Origin: Symbiodinium natans
Taxonomy: Eukaryota > Sar > Dinophyceae > Suessiales > Symbiodiniaceae
Assembly (NCBI GenBank): GCA_905221605.1
Contig: CAJNDS010000990.1
Coordinates: forward strand, 691,235 to 755,234
DNA length: 64,000 bases
Direction: 5' to 3'
Of this stretch, positions 51,541 through 61,066 are shown in pieces. The notes under the pieces were generated by a model, which was not told where the DNA came from, did not search any database, and worked only from the letters and a program-made list of their open reading frames with translations. Numbering within the stretch: position 1 is the first letter of the stretch; each line of letters starts with the position of its first letter. Made by a program: the position numbers and the translations under genes.

Positions 51541-51660
51541 ATTCATGCGCTCCTTTGTAACAATACTAACTTCGTACGCGCTATCGTTACCTTCGTGACA
51601 CTTCTCTTCTTCTATGTTGGTATCGTGATCACCGTGACCGCAATGAACAGTTCCAGATAA
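51541..51660 (+). CDS. small single-span membrane peptide, copy B
   Basis: Ends FVRAIVTFVTLLFFYVGIVI then TVTAMNSSR, TAA TAG. Relative to copy A, most changes keep hydrophobicity (Leu to Phe, Leu to Ile). An in-frame ATG occurs at 51475. Confidence 0.4.
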   Translation: MHALLCNNTNFVRAIVTFVTLLFFYVGIVITVTAMNSSR

Positions 51661-51876
51661 TAGGAGCCCAAAAGGCTGCTATCCCTTCATATTGGACCTG
51701 TCAGTGTCTATATTCGCTCACCAGGAAAGGGCAAAAGACATCCATTAATGAAAGCTAGAACGAAGTGACCCAGAAAACCAGAACTTCTAGACTATACGCG
51801 TTACATTGCGTGGCTAGGGTTGTTGCTGAAGCGGGGCCCCTGCAGCTCCCTCCAGATTGTTCACAACTAAGAGCAG

Positions 51877-51942
51877 GTGACCCCGACCAACGATTGGGCC
51901 CCGCCGCAGATGGCCCCGGCGACCTTCGGCGCTCCTATGCAG
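51877..51942 (+). CDS. candidate exon, Pro/Ala-rich, copy B
   Basis: Same acceptor, frame and donor as 51240-51305, with Ala to Thr at one position. Confidence 0.4.
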
Positions 51943-52177
51943 GTGCCCTCTCGTCCTTCTGGGATCATGTGCTTCAGGCTTCGCGTGCAGGCCCCAAAGA
52001 ATCTAGGCCCGAGCGTGGAACACCTGATTAAAGCCTTTCCCTAGACCCCCGTAAACCCCAAACTTTAAATTCGCAGTTTTCACGCACGAGGCTTCTAAGA
52101 GCTATCCCAAGTTGCTCGACCTTCAGAACCTCAGCCTTCAACCGCAGAAATCCTCAACCCTTTTAACCCTCAACATT

Positions 52178-52297
52178 ATTCATGCGCTCCTTTGTAACAA
52201 TACTAACTTCGTACGCGCTATCGTTACCTTCGTGACACTTCTCTTCTTCTATGTTGGTATCGTGATCACCGTGACCGCAATGAACAGTTCCAGTTAA
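52178..52297 (+). CDS. small single-span membrane peptide, copy C
   Basis: Nearly identical to copy B, ending TAMNSSS, TAA. Its following Pro/Ala exon is broken by the end of the repeat and a one-base deletion in CCCAGAAACC. Confidence 0.4.
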   Translation: MHALLCNNTNFVRAIVTFVTLLFFYVGIVITVTAMNSSS

Positions 52298-52563
52298 TAG
52301 GAGCCCAAAAGGCTGTTGTCCCTTCATATTGGACCTGTCAGTGTCTATATTCGGTTAGCAGGAAAGGGCAAAAGACATCCATTAATGAAAGCTAGAACGA
52401 AGTGACCCAGAAACCAGAACTTCTAGACTATACGCGTTGCATTGCGTGGCTAGGGTTGTTGCTGAAGCGGGGCCCCTGCAGCTCCCTCCAGATTGTTCAC
52501 AACTAAGAGCAGGTGACCCCGACCAACGATTGGGCCCCGCCGCAGATGGCCCCGGCGACCTTC
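52178..52563 (+). repeat. 637-bp tandem repeat, unit C (truncated)
   Basis: Breaks off inside the Pro/Ala-rich exon at GCGACCTTC and joins the GGGCCTT-type sequence of the segmental duplication. Confidence 0.95.
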
Positions 52564-53217
52564 CGAGGCCTTCGCAGCTGAATGCGGGGGCAGTGCAAGT
52601 CAGAGGACCTTCCTTGAAGGGCTTATTAGGGAAATCGCAATCAGCCTGATAAAGGGCCTTGAACAGGATAATGGTGTATAGTAGCAATCAACCTCTTACG
52701 GGCCTTTAAGGGATTGCAGGGCACGACAGTTATCAAGCTTTTCATGGGCCTTGAAGCGATGGTAGGGGAAATTGGTAATCAGCCTAATAAAGAGCCTTCC
52801 AAGGATATCAACCTTCTACAGGGCCTGTTTTAAGGGATATAGTCGCAATTAACCTTTATGGGGTTTTGGGGCATTATATGGTAGAATAGGCCTGGCAGGA
52901 AGGGTTTCTCTCAGCGCCCCGTTGTTGGTGGCGACCAGGGTCGGGCTTGTGCAATAGCCTACGGACCCTCAAGGGATGTAGCCCTTTATGTATAGGTGTC
53001 CGAATTCCCTGTACGCAACTGGAGATTTGAGAGATGACTTTGTCCGGCAACTTCGCATTGGTTGCCTCGGGGTGGGGTCGTTGTCAGCCAACTTCGATGG
53101 CAAAGGCTTTGTTGGGAAAAGCCGTGCGTAGGGGTGCGGAAAGGAAGGGGTCGGGCTTGAGTTTTGGGCAGATGGCCTTGAGTTGTCTAGTCTAGTCTGT
53201 TGGTCGCCTCCTGGAAC

Positions 53218-53530
53218 CCTCAAACAAACCAGCATCTAGTTGGTCGTTTCAACGGGGGCAGGGAGCCATAGACCCAGAAGCAATGGCAAGCCCCCGTCTC
53301 GCAGGTTGAGGATTGTAGTTTGGGATTGGGTTGCAAGCTGAGGTGCCAGCTCACGCATCACCTGAACTCGAAAAGGGTTCGTTTCTGGATTGACTTTTGG
53401 GGTTGTGGGGTGTTTAGGGTTGGTAGGCTGCGGTCATGTTTGGAAAGGCAGTACGGTCTGGGGCAGATTGAACAAATAACCCGTAGGACCCCAAGGCCGT
53501 GGCCGTATCTTGTTGTAATCATAAAGCAGC
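53218..53530 (-). repeat. block B, inverted and displaced
   Basis: Reverse complement of 47885-48175. Here it interrupts the sequence between CGCCTCCTG and TCCCTGTGCAA, which are continuous apart from a few bases at 47680-47695. Confidence 0.8.
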
Positions 53531-53783
53531 CTGAATGTAGTACAAGCATGGAAGGTCCCTGTGCAAAATTGTGCCTAGCGTTTTCGGATTAAAGCGGGGG
53601 ATGCTGTTTCAGTCGAGCTGGCAGCTGTTGCAGACGTGTTAAGTGCACCTGGCAACTGGGCTTGAATCCCAAAAGCCTGCGACCGCTGCAGAGAAGCGGT
53701 TTAGCTTGTAAAGGTAAATATCATGATTGTCATTATTCACGCTGCTGATCTGGTTTCTATCAGCCCTGGGGGTTCTTATCGCC

Positions 53784-53890
53784 ACGGTGTACACAGGAAT
53801 CTTGAAGAAGGTGGCCAAGGGCTACCGCTTCATCAAGAGCGACAGTGGCAGCGATATCTTTGCGCACTTCTCTTTCAACATGTCAGGGCA
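53784..53890 (+). pseudogene. CSD relic without start codon
   Basis: The start is ACG (53784) where copy 1 has ATG. It reads VYTGILKKVAKGYRFIKSDS then GSDIFAHFSFNM; RNP1 is altered to KGYRFI, and the domain stops after the RNP2-like strand. Confidence 0.75.
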
Positions 53891-53984
53891 TTGGGGGTCT
53901 TCATTGTCCACAGTACAAGGCACACAGGGCTTAGATTTGCAGGAAGTCGGATTTGGGAACGTAGGATTGCGGGGTTTCTGGATT

Positions 53985-54178
53985 GGGGGTGGAGGGGGCG
54001 AGCTTGGGTGGCAGCTCAGCGTTTGTTCTAAAACCTTGTGCCTGCTGGCTGACTGAGGGTTGTAGGGCTCAGCTTCGTGCAACCACGCTTTCCTGGCCGA
54101 GCTAGGTTACGTCGGGGTCGGCTGAGTTTGGGCATTGGGCCGGGCATTGGGGAGTGGGGGGCCTGGTGACCCTGAAGC
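53985..54178 (-). repeat. block D, inverted in place
   Basis: Reverse complement of 48447-48650, directly 3' of the CSD relic as in copy 1. Confidence 0.8.
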
Positions 54179-54728
54179 CAAGGGCGGCGTGGCAGCGTGC
54201 AGCGCTGGCCCTGAGCCGCGAGGAGCGGCGTGAGCTGGCTAGGGTCTCAAAGTTTCGGGCTGGGGCTTGCTGTCAGGGCGCCTGGACATTCTAAATGGGG
54301 AGATCCGCAGACTCGAACACTGCCCACTGCAGCTTGTACACATGCTGCCCCTTCTGAAACAAGATTGTGACTTTTTTGTGATGCCCGTTTCTCTGAACAG
54401 GGAGCCCGAATCCTAATCGGCGAGTTCAATCACTTAAACAAAAATGAACATGCTTATCAGCTGAAGCCACTCTGAACGAACCTGCGCGCTAAGGTCCTGC
54501 AGATGCAGGTCCGGCTTCTTGTTTGGGCCTGGATGTGAGAATTCGGACTTCATGGGTGGCTGAGTATTAGAGTACCGCCTAACGTCGGCGATGCCGGCTT
54601 CTGGCTATTGACCTTACGCAAACATTGCTGACACCAAAGCAGCGTCTTTGTTTGAGCGCAATCCCTCCGGTAAGAGACATGGAGCAGACGCAATTAACAA
54701 CTAGTGTCGGGATCTTCAGCTCAGCCTC

Positions 54729-54968
54729 ATGAAATCTAATGATGGCCAGGCCCAGCAGGCCTCGCGGTGGAGGGCGGGAAAGTATCGGGGCCTTCGGTCA
54801 GAGTTTTCAAGCCCTAAAAACCGGAACCTTAAAGAAGCCAATCTCGCAGGGAGCGGAGCAGAGATTGTGGCCCTCAAGCGCACGAAAAACACTGCTACAA
54901 GGCCACCCCGCCCCCCATGTACAAAAGACAAAGGCAAGCGCGTCCTCGACCGCGGTACCCTCCCGTAG
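54729..54968 (+). CDS. basic 79-aa open frame, unrecognised
   Basis: ATG to TAG reading MKSNDGQAQQASRWRAGKYR then GLRSEFSSPKNRNLKEANLA and further Lys/Arg-rich sequence. It resembles a basic nucleic-acid-binding tail, but a second plus frame (129 codons) overlaps. Confidence 0.3.
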   Translation: MKSNDGQAQQASRWRAGKYRGLRSEFSSPKNRNLKEANLAGSGAEIVALKRTKNTATRPPRPPCTKDKGKRVLDRGTLP

Positions 54969-55309
54969 TAAGCTCCAGCAAATGCGATCTTCAGAATTTC
55001 TGGGTTTGGGACTTCCGGTTTTCCGAGTGTTTGCAAGATCCTCTTTAGGATCTTTAATTGGGGTTCACGGTTTACAGCTTTTCTTAGTCGTTTTCCTTAG
55101 CTTCCTCAGTTTTTGGCCCATATGCTGAGATATTCCTTGTCGTTTCCTTCACTGCTGAAAAAGCCCCCTACGCAAGAGCCTCATGTGTGCACGCGTGATC
55201 TCCTCTAACAGTATCTAACAGTACCGCAAGACTTCACCTCGCTAGGCCTCGCCCAAAACGGGAGGAGAGTTTTTTTCGATGGCCTACTATGTCCATTTTA
55301 TGCCAGGAG

Positions 55310-55470
55310 TTGGGCTGGGGCTGCTCCGTTGCTGAAGCAAGAGCATGCGACAGAGCTGCTCTTTCGCTTGACGAGGACGACGGAGGAGTTGCTGGAGCTG
55401 GGGAAACAGAAGCCGAGAGCGAATGCATTGACCATAGAGTTGTATGTCATGACAGGATGCTACCCAGTGA
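55310..55470 (+). repeat. dispersed repeat, copy 2
   Basis: Shares TTGCTGAAGCAAGAGCATGCGAC with the 18.3-kb copy and keeps the LLKQEHAT frame, followed here by ELLFRLTRTTEELLELGKQK. Confidence 0.55.
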
Positions 55471-55774
55471 AAAACCAAGGGTATGCGACATTGAATAAAG
55501 ACGATGCGTTGTGCATATGTGCTTGTTGCAATACATCGGAAGTGGGGAACTTAGTCAGCCCCGGGAACAGTTAATGCGCGAGCACGTATAAGCGCGTTGT
55601 AAGCGTATGCGTAGTCGTGGGATAGCCGGAAGCGTGCCGTCGACGTACGCTTTGATTTCTCATGCAGTAAATTTTCTGGTGTTGGGCGCTGAGTGTTGTC
55701 AATGTCCCAAGCCAAAGTTGCCGTTGCGGCGTCGATGCTCTTGTTGGTGCTCTGACCATGCCAGAAGCTACACA

Positions 55775-56287
55775 CTAGGGAGAGCCGATGTGACACTCGC
55801 CGGCACTCCAAGACTCCATGGGGTGAGAGGCCTCTAAGAAGCGGCGTGCGTTTGGATGCTGCAAACGTTGTTTTTCGTGCGCTAGCGTAAAACAAAAAGA
55901 TAGGTTGCGTTTTCTTGTGCGAATGCTGAATCCCGATGATTGATCAAACCATGTATGGCATGGCTTCCTCCAACTTGCCGACCATGGATGGGTTGAACAG
56001 GTTTCATTTAAAAATTTGGATTTTACATCCTGTTTGCATGAAATGTCAATTTGAGTATGGCAGATTCGGGATTGGATCCTTTCGAAGATGAGGGTTCTGT
56101 CCACATGTCCGGAACTTGAATCGTCCGTATCCTTCGGCTCGAGCATCTTCCTTCTTTCCTCTGTGCCTCGCCGCTCCAGATTAGTGTGAAGATGGGCTGC
56201 TGTGTGTTGACCAACCTTATCCTCAATGCTCTCATGCTGGTGGCCTCGGTGGGAGGTGGGCGCGGAAAGAGCCAGTTTCTCAAGCAA
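55775..56287 (-). CDS. 170-codon minus-strand open frame, unrecognised
   Basis: Hydrophilic, natural-looking composition (RICHTQIDISCKQDVKSKFL, SFCFTLAHEKQRLQHPNA). A plus frame over the first part (MGCCVLTNLILNALMLVASV) competes. No motif. Confidence 0.3.
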   Translation of the reverse strand: MLEKLALSAPTSHRGHQHESIEDKVGQHTAAHLHTNLERRGTEERRKMLEPKDTDDSSSGHVDRTLIFERIQSRICHTQIDISCKQDVKSKFLNETCSTHPWSASWRKPCHTWFDQSSGFSIRTRKRNLSFCFTLAHEKQRLQHPNARRFLEASHPMESWSAGECHIGSP

Positions 56288-56609
56288 AGGGCGAATGAAA
56301 ACGAGAATGGAAACAGTCTTTTAGGGTTCAGGGCTTTTGAGGTTTTGGGTTCCGCTTTTGGGCCTAACGCAGGAATGAAGGAAGGAATGGAAAATACGCT
56401 GTGTTGTTGGGTGTCTGCAAGGGCCCAAATCAGGATCGGGTCCTTCATTCTTTGCCCGCCACGGGCAAGAAGAGCACCCGCAGGGTGTCCACAATGCAGA
56501 TAACGCCATGTCGGGGTGCATATTTGGCTCCCTCGGCTTCTGGAAGCTTCCCAAAGAACTGAACCCAGGACTCGAAACATACAAAGGCTGAACCCCCCCA
56601 AGAGTCTAG

Positions 56610-56963
56610 AACCTGGAGCCGGATCCAGGTGGGCTGTTGGTCTTCACGGAACATTGGGCCGCTGTGGAGTTTGGCCCGCAGTCCTTTTCCTTCCTGGTTG
56701 GCATTCGCGGCAGGATGGATCTCTGGAAGGTGGTTGTAGGCGGGCGTTCGCAACATCATAGAGGGAATTTCAAGACATATGAAACAGAGTGTTTTGTAGG
56801 GGTCGAGTTGCTTGAGTGTTTTCGAAACGATGGTTTTTCGTGTGAAATTGATGTAAACGAGGCTTGCGTAATGGTAGCTAGATTTTTGTGGGCATACAGC
56901 CAGGAACGTGGTTCAGGAAAAAACTTTGTATGTACAATCCAGTTAGCCCAGTTCGAGCCATAG
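56610..56963 (+). CDS. unrecognised coding frame of about 117 codons
   Basis: Opens after a TAG, contains a GATCCAG acceptor at 56628 and ends TAG. It reads LVFTEHWAAVEFGPQSFSFL, VGIRGRMDLWKVVVGGRSQH, then YETECFVGVELLECFRNDGF and NEACVMVARFLWAYSQERGS. Mixed charge and regular hydrophobics make it the best coding frame between 54 and 57 kb. Codon use is less GC-ending than in the exons elsewhere. Likely a terminal exon or small gene. Confidence 0.45.
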   Translation, partial: NLEPDPGGLLVFTEHWAAVEFGPQSFSFLVGIRGRMDLWKVVVGGRSQHHRGNFKTYETECFVGVELLECFRNDGFSCEIDVNEACVMVARFLWAYSQERGSGKNFVCTIQLAQFEP

Positions 56964-56964
56964 C

Positions 56965-57680
56965 AGGGACGTCGAAGAATTGGTCAGCTACAATTGGGTT
57001 TTTCAATGGGTACAAGTATGATTGGGCTATAGACTGGGTACTGATATGATTGGGCTTGTCTAGAAGTGCCTTGTCCCTCCATAGGCGTCAACCCCGAGAC
57101 TGCTGTGGGCGGTCTCACCAACGATCTCGCACAAGCGGTGAACCTGCGTTGCTGTTAAGGATCTTTACACGTCTAAGGGCTTAGGGTTTGGGATCCGAAT
57201 GTGTACTTACCTACACATACGACAATAAATGTCATTCCCCGAGTATGGTAACTTGAATGAATTTTTTTCAGCAGCAACCTAGGAACTCGGGCAATGGCGG
57301 TTCTGGAGACTCCGACAATGGCGGCTCTGGCAGCTCGGCCGGTTTAGGCATTAGGCCATGAAAAAGTCACGTATAAGCGCCGTGACACCCCAGACTTTCT
57401 TACAAGCACGATAAATGAAACTTATGGCCTGAGCTTTCAACCCTGCATAAACTCCAAGCCCTCAGCACCCTCGACCCTAGACCCTAAACCCTAAACCCTT
57501 CACCCTTCACTCTTCAACCTTCAGTCGGAACCCTAAACCCCCCAGCCCTCAAGCCCGTATAAACTTCCCATGACTTTGGGTTCCCAAGTTTCCTATTATC
57601 CCGCAAGTTCAAAATATTAAGCTCAAGAATCAGCCCCCCCCCCCTAAATCCTAAACCCCGAAACCTTAAACCAGACGAAC
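56965..57680. other. no clear gene; C-rich units at the end
   Basis: TGGGTACAAGTATGATTGGGC is repeated at 57005-57060. GGCGGTTCTGGAGACTCCG-type repeats at 57295-57340 encode Gly/Ser-rich peptide in one frame. CCCTAAA units at 57470-57560 and 57640-57670. Confidence 0.4.
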
Positions 57681-57685
57681 CTCAG

Positions 57686-57774
57686 GCAACTCTGGTGGCT
57701 TGCTGGGAGGTCTCAGGCGCCTGCAGCAGGGCACTGTGGAATACGACTCGGAGCGGCTTAAGAGAAAATGGTAG
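57686..57774 (+). CDS. candidate exon
   Basis: CGAACCTCAG followed by G; frame NSGGLLGGLRRLQQGTVEYD then SERLKRKW and TAG; G-rich units follow. It may be spliced before the stop. Confidence 0.45.
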
Positions 57775-57968
57775 AGGATTTGGGTTTTAGAGTCTTAGGG
57801 GTTTAGGGGTCTCGGGTTTAGGGTTTTAGGTTTACGGATTAGGGATTCGGGTTGGGTTGAGGGTTGAACTGTTCCAGGGTATTTAGGGGTTAAGTTCTTG
57901 TTGTGTATCCCCACGTAGACGCACTTCTTTCCCCCCCCCAAAGCCCTCAACCTCAAAGCTTCAGTAAG

Positions 57969-58014
57969 GTGGATGTGCGGTGGTGACAAGATGTACATGC
58001 TCGCGAAGGGCGAG
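57969..58014 (+). CDS. candidate microexon resembling a cyclic-nucleotide-binding domain
   Basis: AGTAAG followed by G; frame WMCGGDKMYMLAKGE; donor GTGGGA. The pattern G-D-x-M-Y-x-L-x-x-G-E is the strand pair preceding the phosphate-binding loop in cyclic-nucleotide-binding domains of ion channels and protein kinase A regulatory subunits. At 15 residues this is suggestive only; neighbouring membrane exons would fit a channel. Confidence 0.5.
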
Positions 58015-58199
58015 GTGGGATGGCCTTTCCGTTTGATGCCCGCCCCTTAACATGAAGTTTTTTCTGAGGGTTTGGGGCTGGGGCCCATAGCTCAAAACTT
58101 ACAAGCGTAGTGGTTTCCAGTTTCTTTTCCGCTCCCTATATACCCCTATATATTCCTATGTAACCTTATACAACCTTGCATAACCCTATATGAGCCCAT

Positions 58200-58450
58200 T
58201 CAGCCCTAGACCCTAAACCATAAATCCTAACCCTAAAGCCCCAAAGACTAAAACCCGAGAACCTAAAATCTTGAACAATAAACCCTAAACACGAAGCCCT
58301 AAACACTAAACCCTAAAGCCCTAAAACCCTAAAACCCGAAAACCCTAAAACCCTAAAACCCTAAAACTCTAAACCCTAAACCCTATGATCTTAAACCCTA
58401 AACCCTATGATCTTAAATCCTAAACCCTATGATCTTAAACCCTAAACCCG
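58200..58450 (-). repeat. CCCTAAA array with CCCTATGATCTTAAA higher-order unit
   Basis: Regular units, then three copies of a longer CCCTATGATCTTAAACCCTAAA unit (58380-58445). Confidence 0.9.
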
Positions 58451-58477
58451 CCCGTACTTCCAACTTCGGAAGTGCAG

Positions 58478-58526
58478 GAATTCTGCGAGAAGATCGATCT
58501 GGCCCAGAAGTTTGCCTTGGCCTCAG
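58478..58526 (+). CDS. candidate internal exon
   Basis: AAGTGCAG followed by G; frame EFCEKIDLAQKFALAS; donor GTTCAG. C-rich array left, TTTAGGG array (58535-58640) right. Confidence 0.55.
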
Positions 58527-58534
58527 GTTCAGCT

Positions 58535-58640
58535 CTAGGGTTTAGGGTTTCGGGTTCAGGGTTTAGTGTTTAGGGTTTAGGGTTTAGGATTTTCGGTTTA
58601 GGGTTTAGGGTTTAGGGTTTAGGGTCTAGGGTGTTCAGGG
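58535..58640 (+). repeat. TTTAGGG array
   Basis: About 13 units with minor variants. Confidence 0.9.
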
Positions 58641-58655
58641 CTTAAGGCGGGTCAG

Positions 58656-58711
58656 GAAAGCACTTTGAAATGGAGACCCAGCGGAAAAGAACATGGAAAA
58701 GGAAATGCAAA
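58656..58711 (+). CDS. candidate internal exon, basic
   Basis: GGGTCAG followed by G; frame KHFEMETQRKRTWKRKCK; donor GTACTG. Here G-rich units precede it, unlike most exons. Confidence 0.4.
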
Positions 58712-59049
58712 GTACTGTACCATTCAGGGTTTAGGGTATAGGTTTACGGATTTACCCCAATAATGCACAACCAAATGGAAAAAAACACATTGATCACGGA
58801 AGAGAAACGGCGCATTTCTGAAAAGGGTTTTTGGGTTGCAGGGTGCAGAATTCACAGTTTACTGTTAGGGTTTATAGCATTTTAAGGTTCAGAAACCCGA
58901 ATATCCAGCCACCGCCACGCTAAACCCAAAACGTCTCAAGTTATGAATTGCCATTTCCGAAGTTAAGAGTCATTCACACCCAAGTGTAACGCTACTACTA
59001 ACCCAGTTGCCGCCATTTTCTAAAGTTTAGGAGGCTGATGATTGGGTTA

Positions 59050-59130
59050 CCGAACCCTAAACCCTAAACCCTAAACCCCAAACCCTAAACCCTAAACCCG
59101 AGACCCTAAACCTTAAACCCTAACCCTAGA
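59050..59130 (-). repeat. CCCTAAA array
   Basis: About ten units. Confidence 0.85.
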
Positions 59131-59202
59131 TCTCAATTACCTGGAACCTCGAAGCAGACCCTTAATCCCAAACCGCCCCACCGGCCCAACCCCGGCTTGC
59201 AG

Positions 59203-59240
59203 AGCCCGAAATGGCTCAGGCTCAGACTCCTACTTCTTGG
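59203..59240 (+). CDS. candidate internal exon
   Basis: CGGCTTGCAG acceptor; frame PEMAQAQTPTSW; donor GTTTCAG. Confidence 0.45.
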
Positions 59241-59396
59241 GTTTCAGTAAAGTTTAGTGCCTAGGGTTAAGGGTTTCTAGTTTTGGGTTTAGGGGTTTTT
59301 CTAGCTTAGGGTCCAGAGTTGAGGGTTTAGGCTCAAGGATTTTGGAGTGCAGGTTGGCTTTGGGGTTTAGGTTTTGGGGTTAGGTCCCGACTATAG

Positions 59397-59459
59397 GCGC
59401 CGGATACGGGCACCTATACGTGTTTCCTGGGTCCTAGCTACGGGCCCTGCATTGTGTTG
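59397..59459 (+). CDS. candidate internal exon
   Basis: CGACTATAG followed by G; 21 codons APDTGTYTCFLGPSYGPCIV then L, phase 0; donor GTAAGA. Confidence 0.55.
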
Positions 59460-59479
59460 GTAAGATTCACAAGGCATCT

Positions 59480-59910
59480 AGCAGGCATACCCTAAACCGT
59501 CAACCCAAAACCCTCAACCCTAAATCCTAAACCCTAAACTCTAATCCCTAATCCCTAATCCCTAAACCCCAAACCCTACTTCCAACCTGAAATTTAGGGT
59601 TTTGTCGGAAACCCGACCCTGCATCGCAAGTACCTGAAACCTTACATCAGCCTAACTCTAAACCCAAATGGGGGCTTACGATATTGGGGGTACCTTATCA
59701 TCGTAAACCCCCAAATCCTTTCCCCTAAACCCTGAACCCTAAACCCCATGAACCCCTGGTTCTTGAACCCTCCCTTGAATGAATTTGTCAATGATCGTGG
59801 TGCCCTTTTTGCTGGTGAACCATAGTTCTCTGACAATCGAGGTTCCCCTAAACCCGAAACCCTAGTCCCGAAACCGGAAGCCCTAATCCCCTAAACCTGG
59901 CAGCCTAACC
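59480..59910 (-). repeat. CCCTAAA arrays
   Basis: Degenerate arrays at 59485-59580, 59715-59750 and 59845-59905. The interval between them holds no convincing exon. Confidence 0.8.
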
Positions 59911-59918
59911 TATTTGAG

Positions 59919-60020
59919 GTCACGGCTGGCATGGCCTTTTTGTTCGTCAGCGTTGTCTTCGCTGCCATCTTGCTGATCACTTACGTCTGTGCTCGCCGGG
60001 CCATATTGGAAGCCTTTGGA
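59919..60020 (+). CDS. candidate internal exon, transmembrane
   Basis: TATTTGAG followed by G; 34 codons VTAGMAFLFVSVVFAAILLI then TYVCARRAILEAFG in phase 0: a full membrane span ending in basic residues. The donor GTTTGGGGTTTAGGG is the array itself, and a C-rich array lies immediately upstream: the clearest example of the array-exon-array layout. Confidence 0.65.
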
Positions 60021-60090
60021 GTTTGGGGTTTAGGGTTTAGGGTTTAGGGTTTAAAGATTCAGGGTTTTGGGTTCTGGGTTTTGGTTCAGG
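60021..60090 (+). repeat. TTTAGGG array forming the 5' end of an intron
   Basis: Starts at the donor of the membrane exon; the C-rich partner is at 60165-60250, before the next acceptor. Confidence 0.85.
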
Positions 60091-60265
60091 GTTCGGCGGA
60101 TTTTTTTTGCGCCTTTTTTTGAGCTTTCCAAGAAGACAACTAGCTTCCTCGTCTGTGTCCAATGCCCAAAGCCCTACACCTGACCCCTAAATCCCCAACC
60201 CTAAATCCTAAACCTGAATCCTAGATCCTAATCCTCAGACTCCAAGCCCCGATTGTGTGCTCCAG

Positions 60266-60340
60266 GCTGGGTCGGCGAAGTGGACGAACAGGCCGATTGT
60301 TTTTGTCTGAGGGGATTTGTCGATATTTTTCCTGGTGCCG
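60266..60340 (+). CDS. candidate internal exon
   Basis: GTGCTCCAG followed by G; frame WVGEVDEQADCFCLRGFVDI then FPGA; donor GCAAAC (GC type). Bounded upstream by the C-rich array. Confidence 0.5.
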
Positions 60341-60344
60341 GCAA

Positions 60345-61060
60345 ACCAAATGGAGAAGAACATGAGCAATCCTAAACCCTAAAGCCTAACCCCAAACCGA
60401 AATCCGAAACCGAAACGGGGTTAATGTATGTTTTTAGAAGGTCGAAAGCAATCTTTGGTTTCCCCAACGCAAGGACTCTTTGGCTTTTACATGGTTCGTC
60501 AGAGTCCCTACCATAGGGGTTGAGGTCGCTAAGGGGTTTAGGGTGCTAGGGTTTACGGTTTACGGTTAAACACTCATACATTGTGCCTGGACACTACGGT
60601 ACTGCATGCACATAAACCCAAAACTGAATGGTTATTGTTGCATCAGAAGTTGTAGTTGGGCGGAATAATTCTGAACCTTTGGGTATCCCACCTTGAACAA
60701 TGAGGCCTGAAACCCTGTATACGCCCCACAGAACCCTATCAACCAACCCTACATGGCCCCCGAATGAGTTACTTTGGCCTTCTTAAGGGACCCTTAACCT
60801 TGGAGGACCTAGGTGTCCCTCTTGTAGTTTAGTCTAGAGCCTAATCAAGTCCCTAGTGAGGAACCCATGTCCATTAAATTGCGCAGGAAGTATTGACTTG
60901 TAGCACATATCAGTAAACCCTAAACCCTAAACCCTTAACCTTGTTACCATATTACCCCCCATGCAACCTCATATCTATTTGTATATGCATGTTTGTATAT
61001 CCCTACCCCTGCAGAGGCTTTTATCACCTACACGCCATAGAAACCCCATGCAGCCGCTCG
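60345..61060. other. intron-like
   Basis: Scattered C-rich and G-rich units; no convincing coding island. Confidence 0.35.
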
Positions 61061-61066
61061 TTGCAG

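Larger units (their letters stand above)
51541..52177 (+). repeat. 637-bp tandem repeat, unit B
   Basis: Full-length middle unit. Confidence 0.95.
52600..54540 (+). repeat. segmental duplication, copy 2
   Basis: Second copy of 46560-49070; shorter, with blocks B and D inverted. Confidence 0.8.

Noticed and set aside
50904-52563. CRISPR-like or rDNA-type array
   Set aside because: Units are 637 bp with no short repeat/spacer structure and no RNA gene signature; it is a simple tandem duplication.
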